NCBI RefSeq assembly: GCF_010994755.1
Contig: NZ_WHSB02000008.1
Location: 1 to 64,000 of the forward strand
DNA length: 64,000 nt
Reading direction: 5' to 3'
Origin: Shinella lacus
GTDB lineage: Bacteria; Pseudomonadota; Alphaproteobacteria; Rhizobiales; Rhizobiaceae
The position numbers and the translations under genes are program-made. Positions 26,980-36,342 of the stretch are shown piece by piece (the stretch's first letter is position 1; each line of letters opens with the position of its first letter). The notes beneath the pieces were generated by a model. The model ran no database searches. It worked only from the letters and a program-made list of their open reading frames with translations, and was not told the DNA's origin.

Positions 26980-28772
26980 GCGCGCTTGCCGAAGCGCCGG
27001 CGTCGAAAGCGCCCCGGCGGATCACCTCCTGGCACCTGCTGCTCAACAATCGTCTGGCGACGGCAGGGCTGGTGCTGCTCGGCCTGATCGCCCTCCTGAT
27101 CCTGCTGGTGCCGATCCTGCCGCTGCCCGATCCCGACGCGACGGCGCCGGCCGACCGGCTGAAACCCCTGCTGACGGCCGGCCACCTGCTCGGCACGGAC
27201 CAGCTTGGCCGGGACATCCTGAGCCGCTTGCTCTGGGGTACGCGCATATCCATCGCGGTCGGTTTTGCCGCAACCCTGATAGCCGCCCTCATCGGTTCGG
27301 CAATCGGCATCGTGGCGGGCTATGCGGGCGGGCGCACCGACAATGCGATGATGCGCGGCATCGATATGCTCATGGCCTTTCCTTATATCCTGCTGGCGCT
27401 GGCGATCGTCGCGGCGCTTGGTCCGGGCCTGATGAACGCGCTTTATGCAATCGCCGTCGTCAACATCCCCTTCTTCGCCCGCAACGTGCGCGGTGTGACG
27501 CTCGGCTACGTACACCGCGAATTCGTCGATGCGGCGCGGCTCTCCGGCAAGGGCAACCTCTCGATTATCCTCACCGAGGTGCTGCCCAATGTCCTGCCGG
27601 TGATCATCATCACCATGTCGACGACGGCGGGCTGGATGATACTCGAGACGGCGGGCCTCAGCTTCCTCGGCCTCGGCGCGCAGCCGCCGCAGGCCGATCT
27701 CGGCTCCATGCTGGGCGAGGGGCGGGCACAGCTGTTCACTGCGCCGCATGTCTCCATCGTTCCGGGCGTGATGATCTTTTTCATCGTCATCAGCCTGAAC
27801 GTTCTCGGCGACGGTGTCCGCGACGTGCTCGACCCGCGCCTACGCTCGGGTGCGCTTGCGCGGCCGGGGCCGGTGACCGAAGTCGCGAGCGGCCGCGCCA
27901 TGCCGGCAAATGCCGTAGCGGATGCTGCTCTTTCGATGGCGGGCCTCGAAACCGGCTTCCGGCGCGGCGGCGCGGTCGTGCCGGCGGTGTGCGGTGTCTC
28001 GCTGCATGTGAAGCCGGGCGAATGCCTCGGCCTCATCGGCGAAAGCGGCTCGGGCAAGAGCGTCACGGCGCTGTCCGTCATGGGGCTGGTGGCGTCTCCG
28101 CCAGGGCTGATCTGCAACGGGGCGGTCTATCTCGGAAACGAGGACGTGCTGGCGATGCCCGAGACGCGCCTGATCGCCAGCCGTGGCAGCCGCGTTGCCT
28201 ATGTCTTCCAGGACCCGCTGACGACGTTGCACCCGATGTATCCAGTCGGGCGGCAGGTGGAAGAGGCCATCGCCGCGCACCAGTCGATCGGTGCTGCGGC
28301 GTGCCGGGAAAGGGCGGTCGCCCTTCTGGACAAGGTTGGCATCCCGGAGGCGCGGGAGCGGGCAAAACACTATCCGCACCAGCTTTCGGGCGGCCAGCGC
28401 CAACGTGTCGGCATTGCCATGGCGCTTGCCAACGACCCGGACGTGATCGTCGCAGACGAGCCGACGACCGCCCTCGATGTTACCGTGCAAGCCCGCATCC
28501 TCGAACTCCTGCGCGACTTGCAGCGCGAGCGCGGCATGGCCCTGCTGTTCATCACCCACGATTTCGGCGTCGTCTCGGAAATCTGCGACCGGGTGGCGGT
28601 GATGAAGGACGGCGAGATCGTCGAGACGGGCGAAACCCGCGCGGTGCTCGCCAATCCGCAGCATGCCTATACCAAGCGACTGATCGCCTGCGTGCCCGAA
28701 CTTGGCACGGGGGAGCGTTTCCTGGAGCGTGTCGCCGGGCTCTTCGCCGGCGGCAAGGAGCAGGCATCATGA
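26976..28772 (+). CDS. Fused peptide ABC transporter permease (DppC) and ATPase (DppD)
   Basis: 598 aa, one continuous frame joining two subunits that are normally separate. Residues 1 to about 300 are a DppC-type permease (LGTDQLGRDILSRLLWGTRI, then EFVDAARLSGKGNLSIILTE). After a short linker RPGPVTEVASGRAMPANA comes an ABC ATPase with Walker A GESGSGKS near 355-362, the Q-loop VFQDPLTTLHP, signature LSGGQRQRVGIAMALA and Walker B VIVADEPTTALD. The C-terminal PELGTGERFLERV motif is family-typical. Such fusions are known among rhizobial peptide importers. Both ends overlap their neighbours by 4 nt. Confidence 0.93.
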   Translation: MSALAEAPASKAPRRITSWHLLLNNRLATAGLVLLGLIALLILLVPILPLPDPDATAPADRLKPLLTAGHLLGTDQLGRDILSRLLWGTRISIAVGFAATLIAALIGSAIGIVAGYAGGRTDNAMMRGIDMLMAFPYILLALAIVAALGPGLMNALYAIAVVNIPFFARNVRGVTLGYVHREFVDAARLSGKGNLSIILTEVLPNVLPVIIITMSTTAGWMILETAGLSFLGLGAQPPQADLGSMLGEGRAQLFTAPHVSIVPGVMIFFIVISLNVLGDGVRDVLDPRLRSGALARPGPVTEVASGRAMPANAVADAALSMAGLETGFRRGGAVVPAVCGVSLHVKPGECLGLIGESGSGKSVTALSVMGLVASPPGLICNGAVYLGNEDVLAMPETRLIASRGSRVAYVFQDPLTTLHPMYPVGRQVEEAIAAHQSIGAAACRERAVALLDKVGIPEARERAKHYPHQLSGGQRQRVGIAMALANDPDVIVADEPTTALDVTVQARILELLRDLQRERGMALLFITHDFGVVSEICDRVAVMKDGEIVETGETRAVLANPQHAYTKRLIACVPELGTGERFLERVAGLFAGGKEQAS

Positions 28773-29566
28773 CCGTATCCGCCATTCAGATCCGCGACCT
28801 TTCCAAGACGTTCGGCGGCGGCAGGAGCCTGCTCGGCAAGGCGCGCCATGAGGTCAGGGCCGTGAAATCCGTCTCGCTCGATGTTGCGAGCGGCGAGACG
28901 CTTGCCGTCGTCGGCGAAAGCGGCTCCGGCAAGAGCACGCTCGCCCGAATGCTTGTCGGCCTTGAAGCGCCCACCGCCGGTAGCCTGATGATCGGCGGAA
29001 AGGATGCCGGTGCATTGCGGCGCGAGGGGCCGCGCGCCTTCGGCAAGATGATTCAGTACGTCTTTCAGGATCCGGTCGCCTCGCTCAATCCGCGCAAGAC
29101 GATCCGCGATATCCTCGACACGCCGCTCAAACTCCTGTGCGGCTACGAGGCGGCGAGGCGTACCGCGCGGATGAGGGAATTGCTCGACGCAGTGCAGATG
29201 CCGGAAGATACGCTCACCCGGTATCCACACGAGTTTTCCGGCGGTCAGGCGCAGCGCATCGCGATTGCCCGGGCACTGGCGGCGGAAGCCGAAATCATCG
29301 TACTCGACGAACCGGTGAGTGCACTCGACGTCTCCGTGCAGGCGCAAGTCCTGTTGCTGCTGCGCGACCTGAAGGTGCGCTTCGGTCTATCCTATCTCTT
29401 CATCAGTCATGACCTCGCCGTCGTGGAGGCGATCTCCGATCGTGTCGCCGTCATGTATTTCGGCGAGGTGGTCGAGACGGCGCCCGCGGCGCGTCTCTTT
29501 GCCAATCCCGGGCACGCCTATACACAACGGCTTGTCGCGAGCGCGCCTCGCATCAGAAGAGAGTGA
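28769..29566 (+). CDS. Peptide ABC transporter ATPase (DppF type)
   Basis: 265 aa. It has Walker A GESGSGKST (49-57), Q-loop YVFQDPVASLNPRKTIRD, signature FSGGQAQRIAIARALA and Walker B IIVLDEPVSALD. The C-terminus carries the HAYTQRLVASAP motif of Dpp/Opp ATPases. It would pair with the ATPase half of the upstream fusion protein. ATGA overlap with the fusion gene. Confidence 0.93.
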   Translation: MTVSAIQIRDLSKTFGGGRSLLGKARHEVRAVKSVSLDVASGETLAVVGESGSGKSTLARMLVGLEAPTAGSLMIGGKDAGALRREGPRAFGKMIQYVFQDPVASLNPRKTIRDILDTPLKLLCGYEAARRTARMRELLDAVQMPEDTLTRYPHEFSGGQAQRIAIARALAAEAEIIVLDEPVSALDVSVQAQVLLLLRDLKVRFGLSYLFISHDLAVVEAISDRVAVMYFGEVVETAPAARLFANPGHAYTQRLVASAPRIRRE

Positions 29567-29571
29567 CGGGC

Positions 29572-30357
29572 ATGCCAGGCATCAGGGAAAAACGCAGCAC
29601 GATCGGCGAAGATGGCAAACGCCTCTTCACGCCCGCCGGCAAGACGAAGCGGCGGCCCGAGGCGATTGCCGACCGGATGAAAGATTATATCCGCTCGGAA
29701 GGCCTCGCCCCCGGCGACCGCCTGCCGCAGGAGCGCGAACTGATCGATCGGTTCAAGGCGGCCAAAGGCACCGTGCGGGAGGCCATGAAGACGCTGGAGA
29801 CGCAAGGCCTGGTCTTTACGCGCAGTGGCCCAGGTGGCGGCGCGTTCGTTGCCGCGCCCTCCGCCCAGCACGCCATGGAGTTGCTGTCGACCCACTTCTT
29901 CTTCGACCAGCCGAGCCTGTCCGACATCTATGCCATCCGTAAGGCGCTGGAGCCCGAAATAGCGGCCCTGCTTGCGGGCCGGGTGACGGCCGAGCAACTC
30001 GCTTTGCTGGAAAATACGATCCGCATCTACGATCATCCGCCGGGCGATCCCGACGAGCAGTATCGCCAGCGCGTGGCAGAACTCGACTTCCACTCGCAAC
30101 TCGCACAGATCTGCCCCAACCCGTTGCTCGGGTTCCTCTGCGGGCTGATGCACAACCTGTTACGCGAGTTGCCGTTGGCGCGACGGATCTATGCCGATCC
30201 GGCGTCCAGCTCCCGTGAGGAAGGGCTGTCCTTCCAGTATCGCCTGATGGCCGCGTTGAAGGACGGAAGGACGGACGATGCGCGCCGCATCGCCGCCGAG
30301 CATATGGCATTCGCTGAGGACTATATGCTGGCGCGTGCAAAGACGATCGGGGGATGA
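29572..30357 (+). CDS. GntR-family regulator with FCD domain (FadR subfamily)
   Basis: 261 aa from ATG at 29572; a GTG at 29563 overlapping the ATPase stop is the alternative. The winged helix is RPEAIADRMKDYIRSEGLAP then GDRLPQERELIDRFKAAKGT and GLVFTRSGPGGGAFVA. A C-terminal all-helical FCD ligand domain follows (LSDIYAIRKALEPEIAALLA), with His residues suited to a metal or acid ligand. It is translationally linked to the importer genes and probably senses the imported solute or a breakdown product. A strong terminator separates it from the NAGGN genes. Confidence 0.9.
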   Translation: MPGIREKRSTIGEDGKRLFTPAGKTKRRPEAIADRMKDYIRSEGLAPGDRLPQERELIDRFKAAKGTVREAMKTLETQGLVFTRSGPGGGAFVAAPSAQHAMELLSTHFFFDQPSLSDIYAIRKALEPEIAALLAGRVTAEQLALLENTIRIYDHPPGDPDEQYRQRVAELDFHSQLAQICPNPLLGFLCGLMHNLLRELPLARRIYADPASSSREEGLSFQYRLMAALKDGRTDDARRIAAEHMAFAEDYMLARAKTIGG

Positions 30358-30408
30358 AGTCAGCTCCGGAAGGGAACATCGTGCCGCGTCGGACATTGGG
30401 TTTTCATA

Positions 30409-30448
30409 CGACGTCAGGGCCGTGGAGCTTTTCACGGCCCTGACGTCG
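30409..30448 (+). terminator. Strong terminator or attenuator before the NAGGN synthesis genes
   Basis: A 16-bp perfect stem, beginning CGACGTCAGGGCCGTG (30409-30424), closes on 30433-30448 with an 8-base loop GAGCTTTT. It is followed by CATTTTG. It ends the importer/GntR operon and leaves only 36 bp before the next gene, so read-through or anti-termination may feed the NAGGN genes. Confidence 0.8.
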
Positions 30449-30484
30449 CATTTTGTACCAACAATGGAGGTTTTGACCCAGTAT

Positions 30485-32260
30485 ATGTGTGGAATTTGCG
30501 GAGAAGTCAGGTTCGATGGCGGGTCACCGTCGGTTTCAGCGGTCTCGATCATGGCGGACGTTCTCGCGCCTCGCGGGCCGGATGGATCGGGTGTCGTGGT
30601 TCGAGGGAATGTGGGACTCGGACACAGGCGATTGCGCATCCTCGACCTGTCGGACAAGTCGCAGCAGCCAATGGTCGATCCCGACCTCGGCTTGTCGATG
30701 GTCTTCAACGGCTGCATCTACAATTTTCGTGAACTCAGGTCGGACCTCGAAGCCAAGGGCTATCGGTTCTTCTCCGACGGCGATACCGAAGTCATCCTGA
30801 AGGCATGGCATGCCTGGGGCGAAGACTGCGTTTCGCGCTTCCACGGCATGTTCGCCTTTGTCATTCATGAACGCGACAGCGGCCGCGTCATCATGGCTCG
30901 CGACCGCTTCGGCATCAAGCCGCTCTATGTAGCGGAAGTTGCGGGGGCCTTGCGCTTTGCGTCCAGCCTGCCGGCGATCGTGAAGGCAGGTGGTGTCGAT
31001 ACGTCGATCGACAAGGTGGCCCTGCACAACTATATGACCTTCCATGCAGTCGTGCCGCCGCCGCGCACCATCCTGAACGGCGTGCGCAAACTACCCCCCG
31101 CGACGATCCGCATCTTTGGACGCGATGGCAGTTTTGAGGATCGCCGCTACTGGGATCCACCATACCGGCGCCAGCCCGCCGATGCCGCGATCCGGCGTGA
31201 GGACTGGCAGGCCCAGCTTCTCGAAGCCCTTCGCCTCGCCGTCAAGCGTCGCATGATCGCCGACGTGCCCGTTGGCGTACTGCTTTCCGGCGGTGTCGAT
31301 TCCAGTCTGATCGTCGGTCTGCTCGCGGAAGCGGGCCAACATAATCTTATGAGCTTTTCCGTCGGCTTTGAGGAGGCCAATGGCGAGAAGGGCGATGAGT
31401 TTGTCTATTCGGATCTCATCGCCGAACATTTCGGCACAGATCACCACAAGATTTTCGTGCCTTCATCTGACCTGATGGGGGCGTTGCCTGGCACGATAGC
31501 GGCAATGTCTGAGCCCATGGTGTCATACGATAATGTCGGATTCTACCTGCTCTCCAAGGAGGTCTCGAAGCACATCAAGGTCGTGCAGTCCGGCCAGGGT
31601 GCGGACGAGGTTTTTGGCGGCTATCACTGGTATCCGCCTCTGGTCGATTCCAACGATGTCGTCGCCGATTACGGCAAGGCATTCCGCGATAGATCGGATG
31701 ACGTTCTGCGAACACAGTTGTCGGAAGCGTGGATCGCGGATCACGATGCCAGCGGCGCATTGCTCAGAGAGCATCTGCTGCGAGACGGCGCCGATACGCC
31801 CGTCGACCAGGCGCTCCGTCTCGACAGCAATGTCATGCTGGTCGATGACCCCGTGAAGCGCGTCGACAACATGACCATGGCCTGGGGGCTGGAAGCCCGC
31901 GTGCCCTTCCTCGACCATGAGCTGGTGGAGCTTGCCGCGCGCATTCCGCCGGAAGAGAAGCTGCGCGACGGCGGCAAGGGCATCCTCAAGGACGTGGCCC
32001 GCAAGGTCGTTCCAAGCGAGGTGATCGATCGCAAGAAGGGCTACTTCCCGGTTCCGCAGCTCAAATATATCGCCGGTCCCTATCTCGACATGATCCGCGA
32101 CACGCTGCATTCGCAGAAGGCGCGCGAGCGCGGCTTCTTCCGCGAGGACTATCTCGACCGTCTGCTCCTCAAGCCGTCGGACCACATCACGCCGCTTCGC
32201 GGCTCCGAACTCTGGCAGGTCGGGCTGCTGGAAATGTGGCTCCAGGCCCAGGGGGTTTGA
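30485..32260 (+). CDS. asnO: N-acetylglutaminylglutamine amidotransferase (AsnB-like)
   Basis: 591 aa. The start at 30485 places Cys2 (MCGICGEVRFDGG) as the N-terminal glutaminase nucleophile; an upstream start would block it. The second half is an asparagine-synthetase-type ATP-pyrophosphatase with SGGVDSS near 268-274 and GQGADEVFGGYHWYPP. In Sinorhizobium meliloti and Pseudomonas the enzyme amidates N-acetylglutaminylglutamine to give the compatible solute NAGGN under osmotic stress. The synthetase gene follows after one base. The HWYPP segment separates it from ordinary AsnB. Confidence 0.93.
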   Translation: MCGICGEVRFDGGSPSVSAVSIMADVLAPRGPDGSGVVVRGNVGLGHRRLRILDLSDKSQQPMVDPDLGLSMVFNGCIYNFRELRSDLEAKGYRFFSDGDTEVILKAWHAWGEDCVSRFHGMFAFVIHERDSGRVIMARDRFGIKPLYVAEVAGALRFASSLPAIVKAGGVDTSIDKVALHNYMTFHAVVPPPRTILNGVRKLPPATIRIFGRDGSFEDRRYWDPPYRRQPADAAIRREDWQAQLLEALRLAVKRRMIADVPVGVLLSGGVDSSLIVGLLAEAGQHNLMSFSVGFEEANGEKGDEFVYSDLIAEHFGTDHHKIFVPSSDLMGALPGTIAAMSEPMVSYDNVGFYLLSKEVSKHIKVVQSGQGADEVFGGYHWYPPLVDSNDVVADYGKAFRDRSDDVLRTQLSEAWIADHDASGALLREHLLRDGADTPVDQALRLDSNVMLVDDPVKRVDNMTMAWGLEARVPFLDHELVELAARIPPEEKLRDGGKGILKDVARKVVPSEVIDRKKGYFPVPQLKYIAGPYLDMIRDTLHSQKARERGFFREDYLDRLLLKPSDHITPLRGSELWQVGLLEMWLQAQGV

Positions 32261-32261
32261 C

Positions 32262-34049
32262 ATGAAGAAGGTAGGGGATGCGACGTTGCCGCGCCAGCGC
32301 AGCAAGGGAACCAAGGCAGTCAACCATCGACTGAAGCAGTTGCGCACGCGCGCCCAGCCCGGCCGGCATGTCGGACGGCCGGAAACCTCCGGCACGCAGA
32401 AGAAGGACGTGGTGCTGGACTGCGGGTGGGGGCGACTGGTCTTCGCCCAGACCTTTTCCGACCACGAGACGCTGTTGTCGGAGCTGCGCGACGAAGCGCC
32501 GTCCAGCCGGGATATCGCATTCTATGTGCGTGATCCGCATGTGCTTCTATCGCGGGCGCCGCAGGAGATTTTCCTCGACCCCTCGCACACATTCCGGCTC
32601 AACCTGTCGACCTATCGGGCAAAACCGCGCCGCATGCGCGGCATCACCATCCGCCGGCTGGCGACCGAGGCCGATGCCGAGGGCATCAATCATGTCTATG
32701 CCGCCTGCGGGATGGTGCAGATCCGCTCGGACTTCTTCTCCTCCGAACGGGACAACCGGTCGCTCACCTATTTTGTCGCCCAGGACGATGCCTCCGGCGA
32801 GATCGTCGGCACGGTGACGGGCATCGATCATCAGCGGCTGTTCGACGATCCGGATCGGGGGGCCTCGCTCTGGTGCCTTGCCGTGCATCCGCATGCGCGC
32901 CAGCCCGGGATCGGCGAGAAGCTGCTTTGCAAACTGGCCGAACATTTCCAGGCGCGTGGCCTCTCCTATGTCGACCTGTCGGTGATGCACGACAATGAAC
33001 TGGCGATAAAACTGTACGAGAAACTCAACTTCCAGCGCATGTCGCTCTTCACCGTCAAGCGGAAGAACGCCATCAACGAGAAGTTCTTCGCGATGCCGCA
33101 TCAGTCCTACGATGCCCTCAACCCCTATGCGCGGCTGATCGTGGACGAAGCGACGCGGCGCGGCATCCATGTTGATATCACGGATGCCGGAGGCGGGTTC
33201 TTTCGCCTGACCCATGGCGGCCGATCCATCCATTGCCGCGAGAGCCTCTCGGAACTGACATCCGGGGTGGCGATGTCGATCAGCGACGACAAGGCCATCG
33301 CGCGCCGCATCGTCTCGTCTGCGGGCCTTGCCGTCCCGGAGCAGATCGAGGTGGGTGAAGATAGAACGGCCCTTCAGGCCTTTCTGGAAAAACACCGCAA
33401 GGTTGTAGTAAAGCCCGCGCGCGGCGAGCAGGGGCGCGGCATCTCGATCGGCATCACGACGATGGAAGGGCTGGACGCGGCGATCGCCTCGGCGCGCCAG
33501 GTCTGCGAGCGGGTGTTGCTCGAAGCGTGTTTCGAGGGGCAGGACCTGCGCCTCGTGATCATCGATTATGCGCTGGTCGCCGCCGCCGTGCGACGTCCGC
33601 CCGCCGTCATCGGCGATGGCCACAGCACGATTGCCTGCCTCATCGAGCGGCAATCCCGCCGCAGGCAGGCCGCGACGGGCGGAGAGAGCCGGATCCCGAT
33701 CGACGCGGAAACAGAGCGCTGCCTTGGAGGGCAGGGGCGGAATCTCGAAACCGTGCTCGACGAAGGGCGTGAGATCACGGTGCGCAAGGCCGCAAACCTG
33801 CATACCGGCGGGTCGATCCACGATGTCACGGACACGGTGCATTCGGATCTTGTCGCAGCCGCCTGCCGGGCCGCACGCGCAATCGACATTCCGGTCGTCG
33901 GCATCGATTTCATGGTCCGCGATCCCTCGCAGCCGGATTATGTGTTCATCGAGGCCAATGAACGCCCGGGCCTTGCCAATCACGAACCGCAACCGACGGC
34001 GGCCCGCTTTGTCGACCTGTTGTTTCCCGGCACGCGCACGATGGCCTGA
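32262..34049 (+). CDS. ngg: N-acetylglutaminylglutamine synthetase (GNAT plus ATP-grasp)
   Basis: 595 aa. A basic N-terminal tail is followed by a GNAT acetyltransferase domain (about 125-270; LWCLAVHPHARQPGIGEKLL). From about 300 on comes an ATP-grasp ligase domain resembling cyanophycin synthetase/glutathione synthetase (VVVKPARGEQGRGISIGITT, then VVGIDFMVRDPSQPDYVFIE and NERPGLANHEPQP). One protein thus acetylates glutamine and joins it to a second glutamine. It lies one base after asnO, with which it forms the NAGGN synthesis pair. Confidence 0.93.
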   Translation: MKKVGDATLPRQRSKGTKAVNHRLKQLRTRAQPGRHVGRPETSGTQKKDVVLDCGWGRLVFAQTFSDHETLLSELRDEAPSSRDIAFYVRDPHVLLSRAPQEIFLDPSHTFRLNLSTYRAKPRRMRGITIRRLATEADAEGINHVYAACGMVQIRSDFFSSERDNRSLTYFVAQDDASGEIVGTVTGIDHQRLFDDPDRGASLWCLAVHPHARQPGIGEKLLCKLAEHFQARGLSYVDLSVMHDNELAIKLYEKLNFQRMSLFTVKRKNAINEKFFAMPHQSYDALNPYARLIVDEATRRGIHVDITDAGGGFFRLTHGGRSIHCRESLSELTSGVAMSISDDKAIARRIVSSAGLAVPEQIEVGEDRTALQAFLEKHRKVVVKPARGEQGRGISIGITTMEGLDAAIASARQVCERVLLEACFEGQDLRLVIIDYALVAAAVRRPPAVIGDGHSTIACLIERQSRRRQAATGGESRIPIDAETERCLGGQGRNLETVLDEGREITVRKAANLHTGGSIHDVTDTVHSDLVAAACRAARAIDIPVVGIDFMVRDPSQPDYVFIEANERPGLANHEPQPTAARFVDLLFPGTRTMA

Positions 34050-34052
34050 CCC

Positions 34053-36332
34053 ATGGAACTTCCCTTGATGAGAACCGTCCTTCTTCTGATCTTCATGTTC
34101 GTTGCAGGCATCATGCCCGCGGCCGCGCAGCAATCCCTCCTGCCGGGCGCCACCCAGGAACGGCCGGCCGAGGCTGCGAAGCTTCAGGATCTCATCGACG
34201 TCCTTCGCGACGACAAGACACGCGAGACGTTCCTTGGTGAGTTGCAGAAAGCCGCGGATGGTGAAAAGGCGCTTTCCGCCGATGCCGCGCAACCGCCGGC
34301 GGCACAGGATACTTCGCTCGGCCAGAAGATCGCGGAGGTCACACGACAATCCGCCGAGAGGGCTGTTTCTTCAGTCATCGTCTTCTCAAGGCAACTGGCG
34401 GCCGCGCCGGCAACATTTGCCAATCTGAGCGGTGCGGAAGGCGAAGTGCTGTTGCGCACGTTGCGCGACCTAGCCCTCGTGATCGTCGTCACCTACGGGG
34501 TTTTCATGGCCTTGCGCCTGGTTACGCGGCGGATCGACCGTTCCTTCGGAAAACGCTCCGCCTCGGCCGGGTTTTTCGAGAAGGCCATTCTCATTGCAGC
34601 CTCGGCCGCGCTCGATATCGGCATTGTCGTTGTCGCATGGGGCGCCGGATATGTGGCGGCGCTCACGGTCTTCGGCGAATTGGGGCGCATGGATATCCAG
34701 CAGACGCTCTACCTGAATGCGTTCACGGTGGTACAGCTGGCGAGGGTGGCGATCAGAACCGCCCTTTCGCCCTCGGCCGGCGAATTGCGGCTGGTGCGCA
34801 TATCGGATGAGGCCGCCCGGAAAACCAGTCGGATCCTTGGCTGGATCGTCAGCATTCTCGGCTATGGGCAGCTTCTCCTCCAGCCGGTTCTCTCGCAAGC
34901 GGTGTCCCTCGCTTCCGGTCGGGCGATCTCCGCACTCGTCGCGCTCATTGCCCTGATCATCGCCATATCGGCGACCTTCATGAACCGCCAGGCGGTGACC
35001 GACTGGCTCCTGACGACCCCGGACCACAGCCCTCGCCACCGTCAGGCCCGCTTCATGGCGACACGCTGGCATTGGCCGGTGCTCGTTTATCTCGCATTCC
35101 TCTTTTTCGTCGTGCTGATCGGGCCGGCCGAACGGCTGTTTTCCGTGCTGGCCGCGAGCGCCCAGGCCTTTGCAGCCATCATCATCGGCTTTGTCGTCGC
35201 GGACTGGCTGGCGCGCACGGTGACGCGTGGCGTGCGGCTGCCAGTCAATGTCAACGAACGCCTTCCGCTTCTCGAAAGACGCGTCAACGGTCTCGTTCCG
35301 CGCTTCCTGACGATCCTTCGCATCGTCATCCTGGCGGTGGTTCTCGGGATCGTGCTTTCGGCAATGGGTATTTTCGACATCGCGACGATGATGCAATCTC
35401 GCATCGGGCTGGCCTTCACCAGCGCGATCGCCTCGGTCTTCGTCATCCTGCTGGTCGCCTATATCTTCTGGCTCGCTTTGACGTCCTGGGTCGACTATCG
35501 TCTGAACCCCGCCTTCGGCTCCATTGCGACCGCACGCGAGACAACTCTACTCACACTCCTCAGAAATGCGGCGACCATCGCGATCGTAGTGATCGCTCTC
35601 ATGTTTTCGCTTTCGCAAATGGGACTGGATATCGCGCCACTTCTGGCATCCGCCGGCGTGATCGGTCTGGCGATTGGCTTTGGCGCTCAAAAGCTTGTGC
35701 AGGACGTCATCAACGGCGTGTTCATTCAACTCGAAAACGCGATCAATGTGGGTGACGTCATCACGGTCGGCAGCACGACGGGCACGGTAGAGCGATTAAC
35801 GATCCGCTCTGTCAGCCTGCGAGACGTTCGGGGCGCGTACCACATTATTTCGTTCTCCTCGGTGGAGATGGTCACCAATCTCATGCGTGACTTCTCCTAC
35901 CATGTCGGCGATATTGGTATCGCCTACCGCGAGGATGTCGAGATCGCTCGCGCGGCCCTGTTTGATGCATTCGAGGAACTGCGTGGTGATGCGGAGATCA
36001 ACGGCGTCATTCTGGGCGAGATGGAATGGTTTGGCGTGCAAGAGCTTGCCGACAGTGCTGTCATCTTGCGCGTGCGTATCAAGACGCTGCCCGGGAAACA
36101 ATGGGCTGTTGGTCGGGCTCTTAATGGCGCAGTAAAACGCGTATTCGATGCACGCGCGATCGAAATTCCGTTTCCGCATCAGACGATCTATTTCGGGGTC
36201 GACAAGAACGGAGAGGCTCCGCCCGCCTTTGTGTCCATGCGCGAGCGAGAGCCTGCTCAGAAGGACCCTCGTAGAGTCAAGTCGGCCAAGGTCTCGGAAG
36301 TCGCGTCAGATGCTGAAGATCTTGAGAACTGA
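34053..36332 (+). CDS. Large MscS-family mechanosensitive channel
   Basis: 759 aa; start 34053, or 34068 giving a cleaner signal peptide (MRTVLLLIFMFVAGIMPAAA). A periplasmic N-terminal region and about ten membrane segments lead to the MscS pore helix and beta domain around residues 535-715 (GLAIGFGAQKLVQDVINGVF, then GTVERLTIRSVSLRD). Large MscS proteins release small solutes on hypo-osmotic shock. It starts 3 bp after ngg, so it is likely co-expressed with NAGGN synthesis. The last residues (DAEDLEN) end about 11 bp from an IS3 scar, so the original C-terminus may have been altered. Confidence 0.9.
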   Translation: MELPLMRTVLLLIFMFVAGIMPAAAQQSLLPGATQERPAEAAKLQDLIDVLRDDKTRETFLGELQKAADGEKALSADAAQPPAAQDTSLGQKIAEVTRQSAERAVSSVIVFSRQLAAAPATFANLSGAEGEVLLRTLRDLALVIVVTYGVFMALRLVTRRIDRSFGKRSASAGFFEKAILIAASAALDIGIVVVAWGAGYVAALTVFGELGRMDIQQTLYLNAFTVVQLARVAIRTALSPSAGELRLVRISDEAARKTSRILGWIVSILGYGQLLLQPVLSQAVSLASGRAISALVALIALIIAISATFMNRQAVTDWLLTTPDHSPRHRQARFMATRWHWPVLVYLAFLFFVVLIGPAERLFSVLAASAQAFAAIIIGFVVADWLARTVTRGVRLPVNVNERLPLLERRVNGLVPRFLTILRIVILAVVLGIVLSAMGIFDIATMMQSRIGLAFTSAIASVFVILLVAYIFWLALTSWVDYRLNPAFGSIATARETTLLTLLRNAATIAIVVIALMFSLSQMGLDIAPLLASAGVIGLAIGFGAQKLVQDVINGVFIQLENAINVGDVITVGSTTGTVERLTIRSVSLRDVRGAYHIISFSSVEMVTNLMRDFSYHVGDIGIAYREDVEIARAALFDAFEELRGDAEINGVILGEMEWFGVQELADSAVILRVRIKTLPGKQWAVGRALNGAVKRVFDARAIEIPFPHQTIYFGVDKNGEAPPAFVSMREREPAQKDPRRVKSAKVSEVASDAEDLEN

Positions 36333-36342
36333 GGCGGCGATC

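Noticed and set aside
32547-34349. Minus-strand frame of 600 codons
   Set aside because: Shadow of the NAGGN synthetase; spans its stop and the MscS start, which makes no sense for a gene.
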